Shown piece by piece: positions 1 to 5,319 of a DNA stretch of 5,319 nucleotides (position 1 is its first letter; each line of letters opens with the position of its first letter). Under the pieces are notes generated by a model. It did no database searches and was not told where the DNA came from. It was given only the letters and a program-made list of their open reading frames with translations. Made by a program: the position numbers and the translations under genes. Origin of the DNA: Desulfocapsaceae bacterium (lineage in GTDB: Bacteria; Desulfobacterota; Desulfobulbia; Desulfobulbales; Desulfocapsaceae); NCBI GenBank assembly GCA_029934775.1, contig JAOZLO010000229.1:1-5319 (forward strand), written 5' to 3'.

Positions 1-14
1 ATAGTATTTGGGTT

Positions 15-29
15 GCGGGCAAAGCCCGC
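15..29 (-). terminator. GC-rich hairpin just after the mutY stop, possible end of the operon
   Basis: GCGGGC at 15-20 and GCCCGC at 24-29 form a perfect six-base-pair stem with a three-base loop, starting one base beyond the mutY stop codon (31-33). On neither strand is it followed by a run of T: on the minus strand the next bases are AACCCAAATA. It is therefore not a classic intrinsic terminator. It may act as an RNA-stabilising or Rho-assisted end, or be a copy of a short dispersed palindrome. The window ends too soon to see further context. Confidence 0.35.
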
Positions 30-30
30 C

Positions 31-2236
<2,206 letters not shown>

Positions 2237-2240
2237 CTAT

Positions 2241-2246
2241 ATCACC
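2241..2246 (-). promoter_or_regulatory. Ribosome binding site of kdnB
   Basis: On the minus strand this reads GGTGAT, a six-base match to the consensus complementary to the 16S rRNA 3' end, seven bases before the ATG at 2231-2233. It supports that ATG as the start and suggests kdnB is translated independently of fcl, whose stop lies about 27 bases further upstream. Confidence 0.6.
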
Positions 2247-2272
2247 AGGGAATTTAAAAAACTATTTACTCT

Positions 2273-3337
2273 TCATCCATTTTTATACCATTGATAAGCA
2301 TCTTCCACCCCTTCAGAAAAACTCATCGACGGACTCCAGCCAAGAGCCGTAATACGACCGGTATCCATTAACTTTCTCGGGGTACCGTCAGGCTGATCCG
2401 GATTAAACACTGTCTGTCCCTCAAAACCGACAAGGCCAGCAATTATCCGGGCCGTCTCCTTGATGGTTATGTCAAGCCCTGTGCCAATATTGAGAAAAGA
2501 GGGGTGCTCTCCTTCAAAATGAGTTTGCGACAAATTCATGACGTGGAGTGATGCCGAGGCCATATCATCCACATGCAAAAACTCCCGTCGTGGAAAACCT
2601 GTCCCCCAGAGCTGTACTTTCGGTATGATTTCAAAATCAATTCGCCTGTTTTTTGGACAATAGCCTATCCCCCTCTGAATATCTACAGGAATTGCCCCAT
2701 ATACTTTCTCATCAGCTATAATAGCCTCTATCTCCCCTTCTAGCGCAAGTTTCGCCAGATGGTATTTCCGAATCATTGCGGGAATGACATGGCTGTTTTC
2801 AAGATGATAATTATCTCCCGGCCCATAAAGATTTGTAGGCATTACAGAACGATAGCAGGTTCCATACTGCCGATTATACGACTCACACATCTTTATTCCT
2901 GCAATCTTTGCTATAGCATACGGCTCATTGGTCTCTTCAAGAGTCCCCGTTAGAAGAGACTCTTCGACCATCGGTTGTGGGGAAAATTTGGGGTAAATAC
3001 ATGAACTGCCGAGAAAGAGGAGATGTTCAACACCCGCCTTATACGCCTCATGAATTACATTAGCCTGGATCATCAGGTTCGTGTAAATAAAATCAGCACG
3101 ATAACTATTGTTGGCATGAATTCCACCAACTTTAGCGGCAGCAAGAACAACTCGGTCTATTTTTTCAGTACGAAAGAATTCACGAACCTGGTGCTGATCT
3201 GTCAGATCCAGTTCGCCATGGGTTCGGGTAATAATATTTTTACAACCCAGTTTCTTCAGTTGCCGAACAATGGCAGAGCCGACCATACCTCTGTGTCCTG
3301 CTACAAAAATGAATTCTCCGACTTTCACCTTATTCAT
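2273..3337 (-). CDS. fcl: GDP-L-fucose synthase (GDP-4-keto-6-deoxymannose 3,5-epimerase-4-reductase)
   Basis: Fcl (WcaG) carries out the last step to GDP-L-fucose: 3,5-epimerisation and NADPH-dependent 4-reduction of the product of Gmd, encoded just upstream. It is a cytoplasmic extended short-chain dehydrogenase/reductase. With the start chosen here it has 354 residues. Visible are the Rossmann glycine motif GHRGMVG (14-20), the LGSSCIYP segment with Ser111 and Cys113, the catalytic NEPYAIAK with Tyr140 and Lys144, and His183 in NSHVIP; these match the E. coli Ser107, Cys109, Tyr136, Lys140 and His179. An open frame runs upstream to an ATG at 3401-3403, but the fold begins only after the ATG at 3335-3337, which overlaps the gmd stop as ATGAATAA; the longer start would add 22 unconserved residues and overlap gmd by 74 bases. 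There is only a weak ribosome site, so translation is probably coupled to gmd. Oddity: about 33 residues longer than the 321-residue E. coli enzyme, because of an insertion at about 198-237. Confidence 0.95.
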   Translation of the reverse strand: MNKVKVGEFIFVAGHRGMVGSAIVRQLKKLGCKNIITRTHGELDLTDQHQVREFFRTEKIDRVVLAAAKVGGIHANNSYRADFIYTNLMIQANVIHEAYKAGVEHLLFLGSSCIYPKFSPQPMVEESLLTGTLEETNEPYAIAKIAGIKMCESYNRQYGTCYRSVMPTNLYGPGDNYHLENSHVIPAMIRKYHLAKLALEGEIEAIIADEKVYGAIPVDIQRGIGYCPKNRRIDFEIIPKVQLWGTGFPRREFLHVDDMASASLHVMNLSQTHFEGEHPSFLNIGTGLDITIKETARIIAGLVGFEGQTVFNPDQPDGTPRKLMDTGRITALGWSPSMSFSEGVEDAYQWYKNG

Positions 3338-4448
3338 GATGATTAAGCACCGTAAATCCTTCATTTTTGCACAGTTCATCACGCCGGGCCTCTTCAAGGT
3401 CAAAATGCATCATCTCAGCAACAAGCGCACTGAAGCTGGTCTTAGGCTCCCAGCCAAGTATTTCTTTTGCTTTACTTGGATCGCCAAGCAGCGTCTCTAC
3501 TTCAGTAGGTCTGAAATATCGTGGATCCACACGGGTAATAACATCACCGACCTTCAAACCATTACCGGTTCCATTTTCCGGCATCTTCTCAACAATGCCT
3601 GTCTCATCAACACCCTCACCTTTCCAACACAGACCAATGCCCAACTCAGCCGCTGCTGCATCGACAAAATCACGTACCGAATGCTGCACTCCAGTAGCAA
3701 TCACAAAGTCTTCCGGACTCTCCTGCTGCAACATCAACCACTGCATCTCTACATAGTCCCGGGCATGTCCCCAGTCACGTTTGGCATTGAGGTTACCCAA
3801 ATACACGCAATCCTGCAGACCGAGAAATATTCTCGCCAAAGCTCTCGTTATCTTCCTGGTGACAAAAGTTTCTCCGCGAAGCGGAGATTCATGGTTAAAG
3901 AGAATACCGTTACAAGCATAGATATTATACGCCTCGCGATAATTCACTACAATCCAGTAAGCATACATTTTAGACACCGCATAAGGTGAGCGTGGGTAAA
4001 ACGGTGTCTTTTCTGTCTGCGGGACCTCCTGTACCTTCCCGTAAAGTTCTGAGGTGGAGGCCTGGTAAAAACGTGTTTTCCGGGTTAATCCAAGAATACG
4101 AATAGCCTCAAGTACACGTAATGTTCCCAGGGCGTCTGAATTAGCAGTATATTCCGGCTCTTCAAAGGAAACTGCAACATGGGATTGAGCGGCCAGATTA
4201 TAGATCTCATCCGGCTGCACCTTACCGATAATATGAATCAAGCTTGAAGAATCGGTCAAATCACCATGGTGAAGTATAAAGTTCCTTTCGCCTACATGTG
4301 GATCCTGATAAAGATGGTCAATTCGATCTGTGTTAAAAAGAGAGGCCCTTCGCTTAATTCCATGTACCTCATATCCTTTTTTCAGCAAAAATTCTGCCAG
4401 ATACGCTCCATCCTGCCCTGTAATACCTGTAATGAGTGCCTTTTTCAT
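3330..4448 (-). CDS. gmd: GDP-mannose 4,6-dehydratase
   Basis: Gmd converts GDP-D-mannose to GDP-4-keto-6-deoxy-D-mannose, the branch point to GDP-L-fucose and other 6-deoxyhexoses such as GDP-rhamnose and GDP-perosamine; fcl directly downstream points to fucose. The 372-residue product is full length (E. coli: 373). It shows the NADP-binding motif TGITGQDG (7-14, glycines 8, 11, 14), the [12 protein letters not shown] segment (84-95), and the catalytic set Thr132 and Glu134 in STSELYG plus Tyr156 and Lys160 in SPYAVSK. The [16 protein letters not shown] stretch (185-200) and [17 protein letters not shown] (308-324) are typical of GDP-mannose dehydratases and separate it from dTDP-glucose dehydratases. 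The ATG has a short GAG ribosome site six bases upstream (4455-4457). It lies 60 bases after ugd, a gap with no clear terminator or convincing promoter, so the two are probably co-transcribed. Its last eight bases overlap the start of fcl. Confidence 0.97.
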   Translation of the reverse strand: MKKALITGITGQDGAYLAEFLLKKGYEVHGIKRRASLFNTDRIDHLYQDPHVGERNFILHHGDLTDSSSLIHIIGKVQPDEIYNLAAQSHVAVSFEEPEYTANSDALGTLRVLEAIRILGLTRKTRFYQASTSELYGKVQEVPQTEKTPFYPRSPYAVSKMYAYWIVVNYREAYNIYACNGILFNHESPLRGETFVTRKITRALARIFLGLQDCVYLGNLNAKRDWGHARDYVEMQWLMLQQESPEDFVIATGVQHSVRDFVDAAAAELGIGLCWKGEGVDETGIVEKMPENGTGNGLKVGDVITRVDPRYFRPTEVETLLGDPSKAKEILGWEPKTSFSALVAEMMHFDLEEARRDELCKNEGFTVLNHHE

Positions 4449-4508
4449 AAAATTCTCATAGTAAATCTGTTTTTTATAGAGATATAACCGTTTCCCTTAA
4501 ATAACCAG

Positions 4509-5319
4509 TCATCTCAGTATAGAACGTCCCCGGCCAATACCATAATAAGCAAGTCCCACAGCTTCCACCCTGGCAGGGTCATACAAATTACGTCCGTCAA
4601 AAATCACTTTATCTTTCAACTCGTCATTCAGCTGCTCAAAATCGGGCACCCGAAAACTCTTCCATTCAGTGATTATAACCAGTCCATCCGCACCATGCAG
4701 AGCTGCTTCCTTAGTTCCCATTAAGACCAAATCATCTCTGGTCCCATAAATTCGCTGAGCCTCTTCCATCGCTTCAGGATCATATGCCTGAACTTTTGCC
4801 CCTGCTCCCCACAGCGATTCCAGAAGTACCCTGCTTGACGCTTCCCGCATATCATCTGTATTTGGTTTAAAAGAAAGTCCCCAGATGGCAAAAATTTTTC
4901 CAGCAACCCCGTCCTTATAAAAAGAGGAAATATGCTCAAAAAGTTTTTCTTTCTGTTTGTAATTTACACTCTCCACAGCTTTCAGAATCCTTGCCTCGAA
5001 ACCAACCTCATTGGCTGATCTTTCCAGGGCCTGTACATCTTTAGGAAAGCAGGAACCACCGTATCCACAGCCGGGATAAATAAACTGGTAACCGATCCGG
5101 GAATCAGATCCTATCCCTCTGCGTACCTGTTCAATATCAACTCCCAGTTTTTCTGCCAGATTGGACATCTCATTCATGAAAGAGATCTTGGTAGCCAGCA
5201 GACAGTTAGCTGCATATTTAGTAAACTCTGCACTACGTACGTCCATAACCATAATTTTATCACGGTTACGGCTGAACGGTTCATACAACTCTCTTACCTT
5301 TACTTCAACTTCGTCACTG
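4509..5319 (-). CDS. ugd: UDP-glucose 6-dehydrogenase, 5' end cut by the window edge
   Basis: Ugd oxidises UDP-glucose twice with NAD+ to UDP-glucuronate, a precursor for acidic surface polysaccharides. The reading frame stays open to the last base: 269 full codons of a protein normally about 430-450 residues, so the N-terminal NAD-binding domain is outside. A TTG at 5286-5288 could be mistaken for a start, but the ten codons before it belong to the same conserved protein. Counting from the first full codon, the central domain carries Lys34 and Asn38 in TKYAAN, and the catalytic Cys90 and Asp94 in [10 protein letters not shown]; these match Lys204, Asn208, Cys260 and Asp264 of the Streptococcus pyogenes enzyme. 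The C-terminal UDP-binding domain begins near residue 138 with [14 protein letters not shown] (147-160) and ends with DGRNLYDP (241-248). A related GDP-mannose dehydrogenase is less likely, given the YGGSCFPKD and ITEWKSFR (216-223) signatures. First visible gene of the run, 60 bases before gmd. Confidence 0.94.
   Translation of the reverse strand, partial: SDEVEVKVRELYEPFSRNRDKIMVMDVRSAEFTKYAANCLLATKISFMNEMSNLAEKLGVDIEQVRRGIGSDSRIGYQFIYPGCGYGGSCFPKDVQALERSANEVGFEARILKAVESVNYKQKEKLFEHISSFYKDGVAGKIFAIWGLSFKPNTDDMREASSRVLLESLWGAGAKVQAYDPEAMEEAQRIYGTRDDLVLMGTKEAALHGADGLVIITEWKSFRVPDFEQLNDELKDKVIFDGRNLYDPARVEAVGLAYYGIGRGRSILR

Noticed and set aside
3871..3887. Perfect 7-base-pair inverted repeat with a GAA loop (TCTCCGC / GCGGAGA)
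   Set aside because: It lies inside gmd and encodes the conserved ESPLRGE segment of GDP-mannose dehydratases, so protein conservation explains it. No T-run follows directly.
3270..3989. Plus-strand open frame of 239 codons
   Set aside because: It lies opposite gmd and the start of fcl, whose conserved catalytic motifs are on the minus strand. Its translation shows no recognisable domain and it is best explained as a shadow frame.
4449..4508. Possible promoter in the 60-base gap before gmd
   Set aside because: The gap is AT-rich and includes a TATAAA on the minus strand, but no partner -35 element at proper spacing is convincing, and the gap fits an intra-operon spacer.
5286..5288. TTG as a start codon for ugd
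   Set aside because: The frame continues upstream to the window edge with residues expected of the UDP-glucose dehydrogenase family, and a start here would lack the whole NAD-binding domain.

Overview
The window is one dense run of five genes, all on the minus strand. In transcription order (high to low coordinates) they are ugd (5' end cut by the window edge), gmd, fcl, kdnB and mutY. About 97% of the window is coding. The only gaps are about 60 bases (ugd-gmd), 39 bases (fcl-kdnB) and 30 bases after mutY. gmd/fcl overlap by 8 bases, and kdnB/mutY probably overlap by 23 bases. There are no tRNA or rRNA genes, CRISPR arrays, insertion sequences or attachment sites.

Four of the five genes make or modify sugars for the cell surface. 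Ugd oxidises UDP-glucose to UDP-glucuronate. Gmd and Fcl act in sequence to turn GDP-mannose into GDP-L-fucose. The fourth closely resembles KdnB, the metal-dependent dehydrogenase-type enzyme that oxidises C8 of Kdo on the way to 8-amino-Kdo in lipopolysaccharide. This looks like the precursor-supply end of a lipopolysaccharide, O-antigen or capsule locus; glycosyltransferases and export genes would lie outside the window. The last gene, mutY, is a DNA-repair glycosylase with no obvious link to sugars and appears to be carried at the tail of the transcription unit.

The organism is a Gram-negative bacterium if the Kdo enzyme is correctly identified. Base composition is moderate (mid-40s % GC by eye). 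A GDP-fucose synthase with an internal insertion of about 33-40 residues, next to a KdnB-like gene, suggests a Desulfobacterota-type (sulfate-reducer-related) or similar proteobacterial genome, but this is inference from recalled family patterns, not a search result.

I see no evidence of a new biological system. The points worth a second look are the insertion in Fcl, kdnB without its aminotransferase partner kdnA in view, and the TTG start and overlap of mutY.
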